DNA from: Burkholderiaceae bacterium
GTDB lineage: Bacteria; Pseudomonadota; Gammaproteobacteria; Burkholderiales; Burkholderiaceae_B
NCBI GenBank assembly: GCA_030158305.1
Contig: JAOATE010000073.1
Span: 25,988 to 89,987 of the forward strand
Direction: 5' to 3'
Length of the DNA stretch: 64,000 bases
Part shown: positions 17,714-26,654 of the stretch, piece after piece
Numbering within the stretch: the stretch's first letter is position 1
Layout of the letters: every line of letters begins with the position of its first letter
The notes under the pieces: model-generated
The model's input: only the letters and a program-made list of their open reading frames with translations
Told to the model about the DNA's origin: nothing
Databases searched by the model: none
Made by a program: the position numbers and the translations under genes

Positions 17714-18686
17714 GCAGCAGCTGTAAGCTTTTTTGATCGAGTCTGGATACATTGCCTTGCGCCAAGCCCTTGGACATGATGTCCACTTGTCGTGTTCCAA
17801 AAAATACTTTGGCAGCAGGCGCATTACCCAAAATCATCGCACTCACGTTCGCGACAGGCATCGAAAAACTTTCGCCTTGCTTGTAAATACGATCGATTTT
17901 TTTTCCATCTGTTGTCTGTACCGACATCCAGCACTCTGCATTGAAATCGATCCGCATCATGGCAGGGCCACCAGAAGTCACGACAGGTGCGGGCTTTTCG
18001 GTCGCAATACTTTTCTCGATAACCGGCGGACTGGGTGAAGGCTGTACTTGTTGGGGGGCTTGTATCGGTGGAGATGTCTGTGTCTGAACAGGTGCCTCAG
18101 ACTGAGACATCACCGAAGGAGCAGGCGTGGAAACTGCCGGCGTGTTGTTACTCGCCTCCGTCGTCAAGGCCGCGCTTTGTGGGGAGTCACTGCTGACGAT
18201 CTCGTCACTGCTACCCTTGAACGGCCATCCTTCTGAAATGGCGAGCACAACGGCACCCAGAACGAGCAAGGCCAATCCAAGGTAGACATAACGGGGAGTG
18301 CGTGACGAGTAGGGCTTTGTATTTGCAGGCGTTGCAGCCGCACGATGCAGTTGGGCGACACCGGCTGCAGGCGAGGCACGCAAAGCTTCTGCGGAGCAAT
18401 CCTCGATCTGCTTGAGGAAGCTTTCAACATCCATCCGGCTCTGCAGACCTAAATAAAATACATAGCTTTTAATACCCTGAATATAACGACGCTCGTGATG
18501 AAAGCTTGCGGCCTCACCCGCCTCGATCGCAAGCAACTGTTGCTTGGAAAGCATCAAGCGACGTGCGACATCGACTGCGTCTTTTTTCTGGCTTAAGCGC
18601 TCACTCACCAGAATCTCGCCTAACTGTCTGCGCAAGACAGTCATGGTTGCGTCTGACTCAACGCTTGGCTGATCGAGATTTTCCAT
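17703..18686 (-). CDS. RodZ-like helix-turn-helix membrane protein
   Basis: This 327-residue protein has the RodZ plan. An N-terminal HTH_25-type domain (about 17-90, including LSKQQLLAIEAGEA and YIQGIKSYVFYLGL) is followed by one transmembrane helix near 133-150, a long Ser/Pro/Thr/Gln-rich periplasmic linker (about 165-230), and a C-terminal beta domain like DUF4115 (FNAECWMSVQTTDGKKI). RodZ links MreB to the cell-wall elongation machinery. The usual ispG/hisS neighbours of proteobacterial rodZ are absent here, so this may be a second, diverged copy. It is 3 bases downstream of the arylformamidase-like gene. Confidence 0.75.
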   Translation of the reverse strand: MENLDQPSVESDATMTVLRRQLGEILVSERLSQKKDAVDVARRLMLSKQQLLAIEAGEAASFHHERRYIQGIKSYVFYLGLQSRMDVESFLKQIEDCSAEALRASPAAGVAQLHRAAATPANTKPYSSRTPRYVYLGLALLVLGAVVLAISEGWPFKGSSDEIVSSDSPQSAALTTEASNNTPAVSTPAPSVMSQSEAPVQTQTSPPIQAPQQVQPSPSPPVIEKSIATEKPAPVVTSGGPAMMRIDFNAECWMSVQTTDGKKIDRIYKQGESFSMPVANVSAMILGNAPAAKVFFGTRQVDIMSKGLAQGNVSRLDQKSLQLLQKN

Positions 18687-18689
18687 GTG

Positions 18690-19529
18690 TTATCCGATAT
18701 CGCGTGCGAACAACTTGGATACATAGCCTTCGGGCCGATCCATTTCGTGCAGGACGGTGTAATGGTTTAAGCCAGGCAACACATGCAAACCCACTTGACA
18801 GCCTTGAGCACGCAAGTGAGCGGCCATGCGCTCTGATTCACCAATCCAATCCTTGGGCTCCGCGCCGCCCACGATCACCTCGTAAGCGACGTTTGCGGAA
18901 AAAGGATGACGAATCGGACTCAACTCTTGCACATCACTCGGCTTGAGTTTTATTTCTTCATTGACCGTAATGTGTAGGACAGGCTCCACATCAAAGACAC
19001 CACTAATCAAATAAGCCTTTTTAATATTGTGATCCTTGAGCTGAAAGGCTGCGCCAGTGTGTGCGAGCGTCGCCGCAATGATGTGCGCGCCAGCAGAGTG
19101 GCCTGAGACATAGATCTGACTGGGATCGACTTGCCAAGCCGCCACTTGCTGAGCGATCCACTCGAGTCCGCGCTTGGTTTGCGCCACAATCTGTTGAACA
19201 GTCACCGCGGGACACAAATCGTAATTCATCACCACGACAGAACAATCCAGTGGCAAGACGCCATTCACGACAAAACTGTAGTCCTTTTTGTCGCGGGCAC
19301 GCCAATAGCCGCCATGAAAAAATACCATTAAGGGACGATTGGGTTTACCGCAATAAAAGAAATCAGCGTTTTCTAACGGACCTTCACCGAAGCGCAAATC
19401 GTAACGTCCCGCGTATTTTTGACGCGCCTCCTCGCTGAGACGCGCGCCAAGCTCGCTGAAATGCGCCAGCTGCTCAGGCGTCACCGTGGTGCGGGGGTTG
19501 TATTGTTTTTCAATCACTTCATTCATCAT
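18690..19529 (-). CDS. Arylformamidase-like alpha/beta hydrolase
   Basis: A 279-residue cytoplasmic alpha/beta hydrolase of the esterase/kynurenine-formamidase group. It has the oxyanion-hole motif FHGGYWRARDK, the nucleophile motif VSGHSAGAH and a late GLNHYTVL providing the catalytic His. True kynurenine formamidase would sit with tryptophan-catabolic genes, which are not present, so a general carboxylesterase role is equally possible. The ribosome site GAGAGGATG lies just before the two adjacent ATG codons. Confidence 0.8.
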   Translation of the reverse strand: MMNEVIEKQYNPRTTVTPEQLAHFSELGARLSEEARQKYAGRYDLRFGEGPLENADFFYCGKPNRPLMVFFHGGYWRARDKKDYSFVVNGVLPLDCSVVVMNYDLCPAVTVQQIVAQTKRGLEWIAQQVAAWQVDPSQIYVSGHSAGAHIIAATLAHTGAAFQLKDHNIKKAYLISGVFDVEPVLHITVNEEIKLKPSDVQELSPIRHPFSANVAYEVIVGGAEPKDWIGESERMAAHLRAQGCQVGLHVLPGLNHYTVLHEMDRPEGYVSKLFARDIG

Positions 19530-19553
19530 GTCATCCTCTCATTTTGATCCAGG

Positions 19554-21008
19554 CTATGGCGCCGGCTTGTTCCAGCCACCACCCAAAGCCTTAAATAAGT
19601 CCACACCCGCCTGTAAGCGCAGGGAACGATTTAATACAAAAGCCAAATTCGCCTCGTTTTGCACACGCTGCGCCTCCAGCACATTCAAATAATCGACATA
19701 ACCCGCCTCATAACGCACGGTCGCGAGCTCTTGTGCCTTGGTCGCTGCAGCGACTTGTTCCGTCAAAAAGAGTTCGGTTTGAAGCGTTTGATGCACTGAC
19801 ACTAGTGCATCCCCCACTTCGCCAAACGCATTTCTGACAACTTTAACGTAATTACCAAGAACTTCCTGCTGTTGAGCCTTGGCAAAATCCAGACGCGCCG
19901 TCAGTGATCCACCGGAAAATATCGGCTGGAGCAAGCCTAAACCTGCAGACCATACGGCACTTTGCCCCGAAAGAAACGCACTGAAATCCACACTTTGCGC
20001 GCCAAAAACACCCGTCAGCGAGAGTGTTGGGAAAAAGTTAGCCGTCGCGACGCCAATCCGCGCATTCGCTGCCGTCAACTCTTGCTCTACCCGATTGACG
20101 TCTGGGCGACTCTCCAACAACGTCGAGGGGATACCCGCAGGCGGAATGGGTGGAATCGGTAAACCCCGCAAATCTACGGGTGCGAGACTCAGCTGGAGTT
20201 GTCCTGTCAAAATACCGAGTTGATTCTGCACGATCGCGCGTTGGCGTGTGAGCTCTGAGAGCGTCGCCTCGGATGCAGCCTTGGCCGCACGGGCTTGGCT
20301 CACATCAATAGGCGACACCAATCCCCCATCGAGCTTGGCCTGCGCGACACGCAGAGAATTTTCGCGGGTCTTGACTGAGTTGCTGACCACAGAGGTCTGC
20401 GCATCCAAGGCGCGCAAACGCAGATACGTATTGGTGACCAAGGCAGAGATTGTGAGGCGTACGCTGTCCTGCTCATACTGACTGGCGGTCGCCACTGCAG
20501 TCGCTGACTCTATATTGCGTCGCACACGTCCCCACACATCAATTTCGTAGGAAGTCACCAACCCGACTTGTGAGGTGTTGGTCTGCAAGCCTACGCCGGA
20601 AGCGGAAACCGCCGTACCGGTTGAGGCGCGCACGCCCGACGCTGTTAAGTTCAGAGTCGGATAAAGCGCCGCACCTGCCTGTCGGGCGAGTGCTTGAGCC
20701 TGACCTAAGCGGGCGACTGCGATCTGCACATCCGCATTATTCTTTTGAGCATTCGCAACAAGGTCATTGAGAACGGGATCATTAAACAATGTCCACCAGT
20801 CCGCCAGAGCCACCGCAGCAGCCGTTGGAGACATGATTGTTCGGGGTGTCGGCGTTTCTGAGGTTTGCGCATTGAAACGCTCCGGCAAATCCACTTGGGG
20901 CCGCGCGTAATCAGGACCGAGTAGGCAGCCGCTCAAGACGCCACTGATTGACAGTGCCAAGATGGTGCGAATCCATATACGCACACCAGAAAAATGAGGT
21001 TGCGTCAT
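19554..21008 (-). CDS. NodT-family outer-membrane efflux lipoprotein (system 2)
   Basis: Outer-membrane factor of the second RND pump. A lipoprotein signal ends at the Cys in VLSGCLLGPDYARP. Two repeats of the outer-membrane efflux domain follow, including LLESRPDVNRVEQELTAANARIGVATANFFPTL. The start at 21008 (MTQPHFSG) is preferred over the ORF-track start because it gives an ATGA overlap with the permease stop. This yields 484 residues. It is the last gene of its operon. Confidence 0.92.
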   Translation of the reverse strand: MTQPHFSGVRIWIRTILALSISGVLSGCLLGPDYARPQVDLPERFNAQTSETPTPRTIMSPTAAAVALADWWTLFNDPVLNDLVANAQKNNADVQIAVARLGQAQALARQAGAALYPTLNLTASGVRASTGTAVSASGVGLQTNTSQVGLVTSYEIDVWGRVRRNIESATAVATASQYEQDSVRLTISALVTNTYLRLRALDAQTSVVSNSVKTRENSLRVAQAKLDGGLVSPIDVSQARAAKAASEATLSELTRQRAIVQNQLGILTGQLQLSLAPVDLRGLPIPPIPPAGIPSTLLESRPDVNRVEQELTAANARIGVATANFFPTLSLTGVFGAQSVDFSAFLSGQSAVWSAGLGLLQPIFSGGSLTARLDFAKAQQQEVLGNYVKVVRNAFGEVGDALVSVHQTLQTELFLTEQVAAATKAQELATVRYEAGYVDYLNVLEAQRVQNEANLAFVLNRSLRLQAGVDLFKALGGGWNKPAP

Positions 21009-24000
21009 GATTTTTTTCGAGATAACCAAGTAAAAAACATTGGCACAAAAATAGTGGCAATGAACGTCGACGCCAACATGCCGCCAAATACGCCAGTGCC
21101 CATGGATTGACGTGCCGCCGCACCTGCCCCCGTGGAAATGACCAAAGGAAATACGCCTAAGATAAATGCCAGAGAGGTCATCACAATCGGTCGAAAACGT
21201 TGTTTAGCCGCCGTTAAGGCTGCATCCATGGCACTCATGCCTTGCGCCCGTTTTTGTGAAGCGAACTCCACCACTAGGATCGCGTTTTTAGCCGACAAGC
21301 CTATCAACACCAGCAAACCAATCTGAAAATAAATGTCATTAGGCATGCCGCGCAACAAGACTGCCAGCAAGGCACCAAACAGCGCAAATGGCACAGCCAA
21401 CAGCACGGCGATTGGCAAGGACCAACGCTCATACTGCGCGGCCAGAATCAGAAACACCATCACGATGCCAAACATAAAGGCTAAACCAGACGCATCACCT
21501 GTGCGGATCTGCTGATATGCCTGCCCGGCCCACGCCAATTCATAGCCAGTCGGCAAAGACGCCCGTGCGGTTTGCTCAACAATATTGATGGCATCACCAG
21601 AGCTCACACCTTGCACCGCACTCCCCAACACCTTGGCGGACAGGAAACCATTGAATCGCTCAAGTTGCTCGGGGCCGACTACTTGGTTGACCGAAATCAA
21701 GGCGGACACCGGCACCATGCTGCCATTGTTGGCACGCACGTAGATCTGACCGAGATCAGTGGGCTCAGTACGATATTGGGAGTCCGCCTGCATCTGCACG
21801 CGATACGTCCGACCGTTCAAGTTGAAATCATTGACGTAGAGTGCGCCCATCGTGGCTTGCAGACTGAGGTAAACATCTGCCACGGGGATTCCAAGGGACA
21901 AGGCTTTCGCCTCATCAACCTCAACATACAGTTGTGGGGCGGTCGGTCTAAAAAAAGTATTGATGCCAGTGAGCTTGGGTTGTTTTTTAAGCTCCTCTGT
22001 GAAATTGCCGACGACTTTCGCCAACTCCGTCACCGAGGGCTCGCCCTTGGACTGCACATAAAACTCAAAACCCCCGGCAGAACCCAAGCCACGAATCGGC
22101 GGCGGGTTAAACACCAGCGCCATGCCATCGGGCAAGCTCATTCCCATACCGGTAAATTTCTTGGCGAGCTGCTCAGAGGACGAAGTCCGCTCGTCCCAAT
22201 CCTTGAGAGGAATAAAAATCGTACCGGCGTTGGCTTTATTTCCGCCACCGATAATGTCTCGACCCGCGATCACAAACACGCGCGCGACACCAGGATCCTG
22301 GACCACGCGCTTTTGAAAGGTATCACCCGTTGCTTCGGTGCGCTGCAAGCTTGCACCATCCGGCAGCACCAATGCACTAATCAGATAACCCTGATCCTCT
22401 GCTGGAACAAAACCACCCGGCACCAAGCGAAACATCACAAAACAGCCCACCACAATCGCGCCGAACACCGAGGCGCCCAAGACGCGGTGGTGCAGGGTTT
22501 TGCTGACCAACTTGGTGTATTGATCGGTCAGTGCGGCAAAGCTGCGGTTAAACCATCCAAAACCTTTTGGCGCATGCATACCCGGCTTGAGTAACAGCGC
22601 GCACAAGGCAGGCGTCAAGGTCAAGGCAACGATCCCTGACAAGACAACGGCGAGCGCCACGGTGACTGCGAACTGTTGGTAGAGCGTTCCGGCGATCCCG
22701 CCTAAAAAAGCCACCGGAATAAACACGGCGGAAAGCACCAGCACAATGGCCACTACCGCGCCGGACACCTCTCGCATCGCTTCATAGGCCGCGTCTTTTG
22801 GAGAAAGATTTTTCTCCGCCATGAGACGTTCGACGTTTTCCAATACAACGATCGCATCATCGACCACAATGCCAATCGACAACACCATCGCAAACAGTGT
22901 CAGAGTGTTGATGGAAAAGCCAAACATCCACAAACCCGCAAACGTCCCGATCAGTGAGACGGGGACCGCGATCAGAGGAATTAAAGTCGCTCGCCAATTT
23001 TGCAAAAATAAATAGACCACGAGGGCGACTAAAACCATGGCTTCGAACAAGGTTTTAATCACTTCATTAATCGAGGCGGTGACGAATTTTGTCGTATCAA
23101 AGGGAATGACATAATCGATCCCTTTAGGAAATTTTTTCTCCAGCTCCTGCATCTTGGCGCGGACACTCTCTGCAACGGCCAACGCGTTGGCACCAGATTG
23201 CAAATAGGTCGCGACCAGTGCGACGGGTTTACCGACTAGTTTGGTATTGGCATCGTAGTCTGCCGCGCCCAGCTCAATCCGGGCGATATCTTTCAGTCTG
23301 AGCGTGCCGCTCGCACCCTCTGAGCGAATGACAATATCGCCAAACTGCTCTGGCGTGACCAGGCGCCCTTTTGCGGTCACGGTATAGACCAGTTGCTGCC
23401 CCTGTGGAGCCGGTTCCTGTCCAATCTTTCCTGCGACGTTTTGCTTGTTTTGCGCCGCAATCGCCGCAGCGACATCAGGCGCAGTAATGCCTAGCTGCGC
23501 CATACGGTCTGGCTTGAGCCAGATGCGCATGGAGTAATCCTTGGCTCCCAAAATCTGTGCGTCACCCACACCCGGCAGGCGCTTGAGCTCATCCACAATA
23601 TTGACGAGTGCATAGTTGGACAAAAACAGATTTGAAAATTCCTCGGTCGGCGAGGTAATCGCCGTCACCAACAAAATATCGTTTGAACGCTTTTGAGCTG
23701 TGACGCCAAATTGACGCACAATATCCGGCAATCGCGGCTCGGCGATCTTGACACGGTTATTCACGTTGACCGTGGCAGTATCAATATTGGTGCCCACCTC
23801 GAAAGTCGCAGTAATCACTAGCGAACCATTGGATTGCGCACTCGAGTTGAAATACAGCAGGTTTTCTACACCTGACAACTGCTCTTCGATCGGGCCTGCC
23901 ACAGTGCGCGTCAACGTCTCCGTCGAGGCGCCAGGATACGTGGCCGTGATAATGACTGTCGGTGGGGCGATTTGGGGATATTGCGCAATCGGTAAACCGC

Positions 24001-24088
24001 GCGCGGCCATCAGCCCTGCGATCACAATGGTGATGGAAATCACCGCCGAAAAAATCGGCCGACCGATAAAAAAGCTAGACAGACTCAT
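21005..24088 (-). CDS. RND efflux pump inner-membrane permease (system 2, HAE-1/AcrB type)
   Basis: A 1027-residue AcrB/MexB-like permease that begins MSLSSFFIGRPIFSAVISI and carries the proton-relay pair in VLSIGIVVDDAIVVLENVER. The conserved GIVxDDAI segment, the periplasmic porter and docking subdomains and the second membrane half (QIGLLVLIGLSAKNAILVVEFA) are all present. Gene order is adaptor, permease, channel with 4-base overlaps, the classical arrangement for multidrug HAE-1 pumps and different from system 1. No regulator gene is adjacent. Confidence 0.93.
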   Translation of the reverse strand: MSLSSFFIGRPIFSAVISITIVIAGLMAARGLPIAQYPQIAPPTVIITATYPGASTETLTRTVAGPIEEQLSGVENLLYFNSSAQSNGSLVITATFEVGTNIDTATVNVNNRVKIAEPRLPDIVRQFGVTAQKRSNDILLVTAITSPTEEFSNLFLSNYALVNIVDELKRLPGVGDAQILGAKDYSMRIWLKPDRMAQLGITAPDVAAAIAAQNKQNVAGKIGQEPAPQGQQLVYTVTAKGRLVTPEQFGDIVIRSEGASGTLRLKDIARIELGAADYDANTKLVGKPVALVATYLQSGANALAVAESVRAKMQELEKKFPKGIDYVIPFDTTKFVTASINEVIKTLFEAMVLVALVVYLFLQNWRATLIPLIAVPVSLIGTFAGLWMFGFSINTLTLFAMVLSIGIVVDDAIVVLENVERLMAEKNLSPKDAAYEAMREVSGAVVAIVLVLSAVFIPVAFLGGIAGTLYQQFAVTVALAVVLSGIVALTLTPALCALLLKPGMHAPKGFGWFNRSFAALTDQYTKLVSKTLHHRVLGASVFGAIVVGCFVMFRLVPGGFVPAEDQGYLISALVLPDGASLQRTEATGDTFQKRVVQDPGVARVFVIAGRDIIGGGNKANAGTIFIPLKDWDERTSSSEQLAKKFTGMGMSLPDGMALVFNPPPIRGLGSAGGFEFYVQSKGEPSVTELAKVVGNFTEELKKQPKLTGINTFFRPTAPQLYVEVDEAKALSLGIPVADVYLSLQATMGALYVNDFNLNGRTYRVQMQADSQYRTEPTDLGQIYVRANNGSMVPVSALISVNQVVGPEQLERFNGFLSAKVLGSAVQGVSSGDAINIVEQTARASLPTGYELAWAGQAYQQIRTGDASGLAFMFGIVMVFLILAAQYERWSLPIAVLLAVPFALFGALLAVLLRGMPNDIYFQIGLLVLIGLSAKNAILVVEFASQKRAQGMSAMDAALTAAKQRFRPIVMTSLAFILGVFPLVISTGAGAAARQSMGTGVFGGMLASTFIATIFVPMFFTWLSRKKS

Positions 24089-25299
24089 CGAGCGTCCTTC
24101 TGAGCGGCGGCGTTCTTTTGCGCTTCAGCGCTAGCAGATCGAGGCGCTGCGCCAGGCGAGGCCTGATCCAGCGGCACCACAGTGGGCTTGACTTGCGCAC
24201 CAGGTCGAATCTTGATGAGCTGGTCCGTGACCACTTGATCGCCCGCCTTTAAGCCTGACAAAACAATCCAGTTTTTCCCTGACCACTTGCCAACTTTGAT
24301 GGGTGTCGGGATAACCTGACCCTCGGGGCCGACGGTCCAGACCATAAAGCCGCGCTCGCTCTGAATCACAGCTGCCTGCGGCACCAGGAATACATTTTCC
24401 TGCATCCCTGTTGTCACGCGAATGCGCAGAAACTGACCTGGCAAAATTGCGCTATTGGGATTGGGAAACTCCGCGCGCATTTGCTGGGTGCCGAGTTTTG
24501 GATCAATAAAGGTTGACTGAAAATTGAGCTGACCTTTTTCAGAATAGACCTGTCCATTTGGAAGCAATAACTCGACACTTGTGTTTTGCTTTGGGTCGAG
24601 ACGACCGCTTGGCAACTGAGCGGTATCACTGCTCGACAAACCAAAACGTACCCAGATCGGATTGATCTGATAGATGGAGGTTAAAAGACCTGCATCACCC
24701 GTGTTTGAAATCAAGTTGCCTTCGGAACGCAGCGAACGCCCTGAGATGCCCCCCACGGGCGCGGTCACCGTCGTCCACTTAAGATTGAGCTGAGCCGTTT
24801 TCAGCGTAGCCTGTGCGATTTCGTTCAAGGAAGTCGCATCATCGAACTCTTTACGACTCACGGCCTGTTTGCTAAAGAGCAACTTCAAGCGCGCAGCCTC
24901 ACGCGCTGTTTGCTTGGCGCGAGCCTGGGCTTCTTCGAGGGTAATTTTGAAAGGCTCGGGATCGATCTGAAACAAAGGCTGACCCACCTGAACAGGACTA
25001 CCTTCGTCGTACAGCCTTTTGAGCAAAATACCATTCACGCGTGAACGCACTTCGGTTTCTTTGGCGCCCTCGGCTTGAGCGGTGACTTCGAGCACATTGG
25101 GGATGTTAGTAGGTTTAGCCTGAATCACGGATACCGCCAAAGGTCCTTTCGGACCCGCAGGCTGAGCATGCAGCAGTCCTGAGCACCCCAACCAAATTGC
25201 AGAGGCTCCTAAGAGAGTTATGGCAATATGCCGCACAAAAAGGCGTCGCAAAGTTTTTGTCTGGTAGTTTGGTAAAGCGTGATGTACTGCGCCGATCAT
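24085..25299 (-). CDS. RND periplasmic adaptor (system 2)
   Basis: An AcrA/MexA-like membrane-fusion protein. An N-terminal hydrophobic segment (AITLLGASAIWLGCSGLLHAQ) is followed by lipoyl, coiled-coil and barrel domains (VRSRVNGILLKRLYDEGSPVQVGQ; VTAPVGGISGRSLRSEGNLIS). The C-terminus is Ala/Gln/Lys-rich. The ORF track begins at a TTG. The ATG at 25299 is preferred and gives 404 residues. A Cys occurs in the signal region, but the preceding residues are a poor lipobox, so lipidation is uncertain. Confidence 0.9.
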   Translation of the reverse strand: MIGAVHHALPNYQTKTLRRLFVRHIAITLLGASAIWLGCSGLLHAQPAGPKGPLAVSVIQAKPTNIPNVLEVTAQAEGAKETEVRSRVNGILLKRLYDEGSPVQVGQPLFQIDPEPFKITLEEAQARAKQTAREAARLKLLFSKQAVSRKEFDDATSLNEIAQATLKTAQLNLKWTTVTAPVGGISGRSLRSEGNLISNTGDAGLLTSIYQINPIWVRFGLSSSDTAQLPSGRLDPKQNTSVELLLPNGQVYSEKGQLNFQSTFIDPKLGTQQMRAEFPNPNSAILPGQFLRIRVTTGMQENVFLVPQAAVIQSERGFMVWTVGPEGQVIPTPIKVGKWSGKNWIVLSGLKAGDQVVTDQLIKIRPGAQVKPTVVPLDQASPGAAPRSASAEAQKNAAAQKDAR

Positions 25300-25340
25300 G
25301 TGGGATTCCCGAACATTCAACCAATCCTACGATTCTATAC

Positions 25341-25350
25341 GGGTCAACCC
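25341..25350. promoter_or_regulatory. Short palindrome upstream of RND system 2
   Basis: GGGT-CA-ACCC lies about 40 bases upstream of the adaptor start, in the only space available for its promoter (between the terminator at 25360-25396 and the gene). It could be part of an operator, but it is short. Confidence 0.2.
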
Positions 25351-25359
25351 CAGTAATCT

Positions 25360-25396
25360 AAAAAAATAGGTCAGATTTCCTAAGAAAGCTGACCTA
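25360..25396 (-). terminator. Rho-independent terminator of the 25422-26510 gene
   Basis: Read on the minus strand, TAGGTCAG pairs with CTGACCTA. A further TTTC/GAAA extension after one mismatch and a TTAG loop complete the hairpin, and a run of seven T follows. The hairpin begins 26 bases past the dehydrogenase stop. It separates that gene from RND system 2, which must therefore have its own promoter. Confidence 0.85.
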
Positions 25397-25421
25397 GAGT
25401 GCGTTTAAAACTAAATATTAT

Positions 25422-26510
25422 TTATCTTAGGTTGCGGCAAATCGCCTCGGTCACCTCTGTACAAGAAGCCTGACCACCCAAATCGCGCGGAATCGCAGTG
25501 CCCTGAGAGAGTGTGAGCTCGACCGCGCGCTCAATACGACCGGCGGCCTCTGTCAGTCTCTCGTCCTGATGACGGTCTGCCAGCCAACGCAACATGAAAG
25601 ACCCTGACAGGACAGTCGCTAAAGGACTGGCGATATTTTGGCCCGCAATGTCTGGCGCCGAGCCATGGGCGCCTTGAAACAAACCGTGATGATCCCCCAA
25701 CTCACCCGATGGCGCGATGCCCATGCCGCCTACGGTCGCCGCCCCCAAGTCTGAAATGATGTCGCCAAACATATTTTCAGCCACGATCACGTCATAAAAC
25801 TCTGGGCGCTTAACCAAGTGCACCGTGATGGCGTCTACGTAGGAGTAATCAATCGCCACATCCGGGAAGCTCTGCGCCACTTCGTCGCAAATGGATCTAA
25901 AGAAAGCATAACTGCGCAAAATATTAGCTTTGTCACAAACCGTCATGCGTCGCTTGTGATCAGAAGGGGCTCCATTACGCTTGCGCGACAACTCAAAAGC
26001 AAACCTGGCGATGCGCTCGACGCCCTTGCGTGTCAGCACCAAGGTGTCGGTCGCCACCTCACCGCGCAGCAACACACCCGCACCCCGGCTGGCATACAGG
26101 CCTTCCGTGTTCTCGCGAACAATCACATAATCGATATCACCCGCTTGACGATTCTTGAGTGGCGAAAAATCTCCCTGGTACAACCGGATCGGACGCACGT
26201 TCGCATACAAATCCAGCTTGAAGCGCAGCTGCAAATGGAGATCATTGCCCACCTCAGTCCCATCGGGATAAGTCACGTCAGGTAATCCTGCCGCGCCATG
26301 AAGCATGGCATGCGAGGTCTGACAGGCTACAAACGTTTCCTCGGGAAGCACGGAGCCAGACTTGACGTAATGCGAGGCCCCACCCGGGAACTGATTAAAG
26401 TTCATGACCCCGGAACCCAAGGCTTCTGTGAGTACCGTCACCGTGGCGCTGCAGACCTCAGGCCCAATGCCGTCACCTTCAATCGTTGCGATTTGATATG
26501 TTGCTGACAC
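25422..26510 (-). CDS. Second NAD-dependent beta-decarboxylating dehydrogenase
   Basis: A 362-residue paralogue of the gene at 62-1126 with the same family signatures: EGDGIG (11-16), RENTEG (132-137), DKAN with the catalytic Lys (194), MFGDIISDL (247-255) and HGSAPDIAG (282-290). The substrate helix region reads LQLRFKLDLYANVRP, different from the first copy and from LeuB, so tartrate, isocitrate or another 2-hydroxy-3-carboxy acid are all possible. It is monocistronic: a strong terminator follows it, and it is divergent from amtB across 144 bases. Confidence 0.85.
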   Translation of the reverse strand: MSATYQIATIEGDGIGPEVCSATVTVLTEALGSGVMNFNQFPGGASHYVKSGSVLPEETFVACQTSHAMLHGAAGLPDVTYPDGTEVGNDLHLQLRFKLDLYANVRPIRLYQGDFSPLKNRQAGDIDYVIVRENTEGLYASRGAGVLLRGEVATDTLVLTRKGVERIARFAFELSRKRNGAPSDHKRRMTVCDKANILRSYAFFRSICDEVAQSFPDVAIDYSYVDAITVHLVKRPEFYDVIVAENMFGDIISDLGAATVGGMGIAPSGELGDHHGLFQGAHGSAPDIAGQNIASPLATVLSGSFMLRWLADRHQDERLTEAAGRIERAVELTLSQGTAIPRDLGGQASCTEVTEAICRNLR

Positions 26511-26536
26511 AGTTTTTGCTCCTCTTCGTTATTTTT

Positions 26537-26552
26537 TGCACCAAAATAGTGA
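26537..26552. promoter_or_regulatory. NtrC-box-like sequence between the dehydrogenase and amtB
   Basis: TGCACCAAAATAGTGA closely resembles enterobacterial NtrC sites (TGCACC, five AT-rich bases, then a GGTGCA-type half). The left half is perfect and the right half matches at GTG. It is 103 bases upstream of the ammonium-transporter start and 27 bases upstream of the divergent dehydrogenase. I found no well-spaced sigma-54 promoter downstream, so the assignment rests on the box and on the nature of the amt gene. Confidence 0.4.
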
Positions 26553-26654
26553 TTTATTGTTTTAGGCTCGTGATCCGTCGTGGCCTATAACAATATGCCT
26601 AAACATTCGAGCTAAGATTCAGCCTCAATTGTAACGATCCACTCTTCGGTTGGA

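Noticed and set aside
21572-22594. 340-residue plus-strand ORF
   Set aside because: It lies entirely antisense to the RND system 2 permease and has His/Arg-rich, non-family composition. It is a shadow of the real gene.
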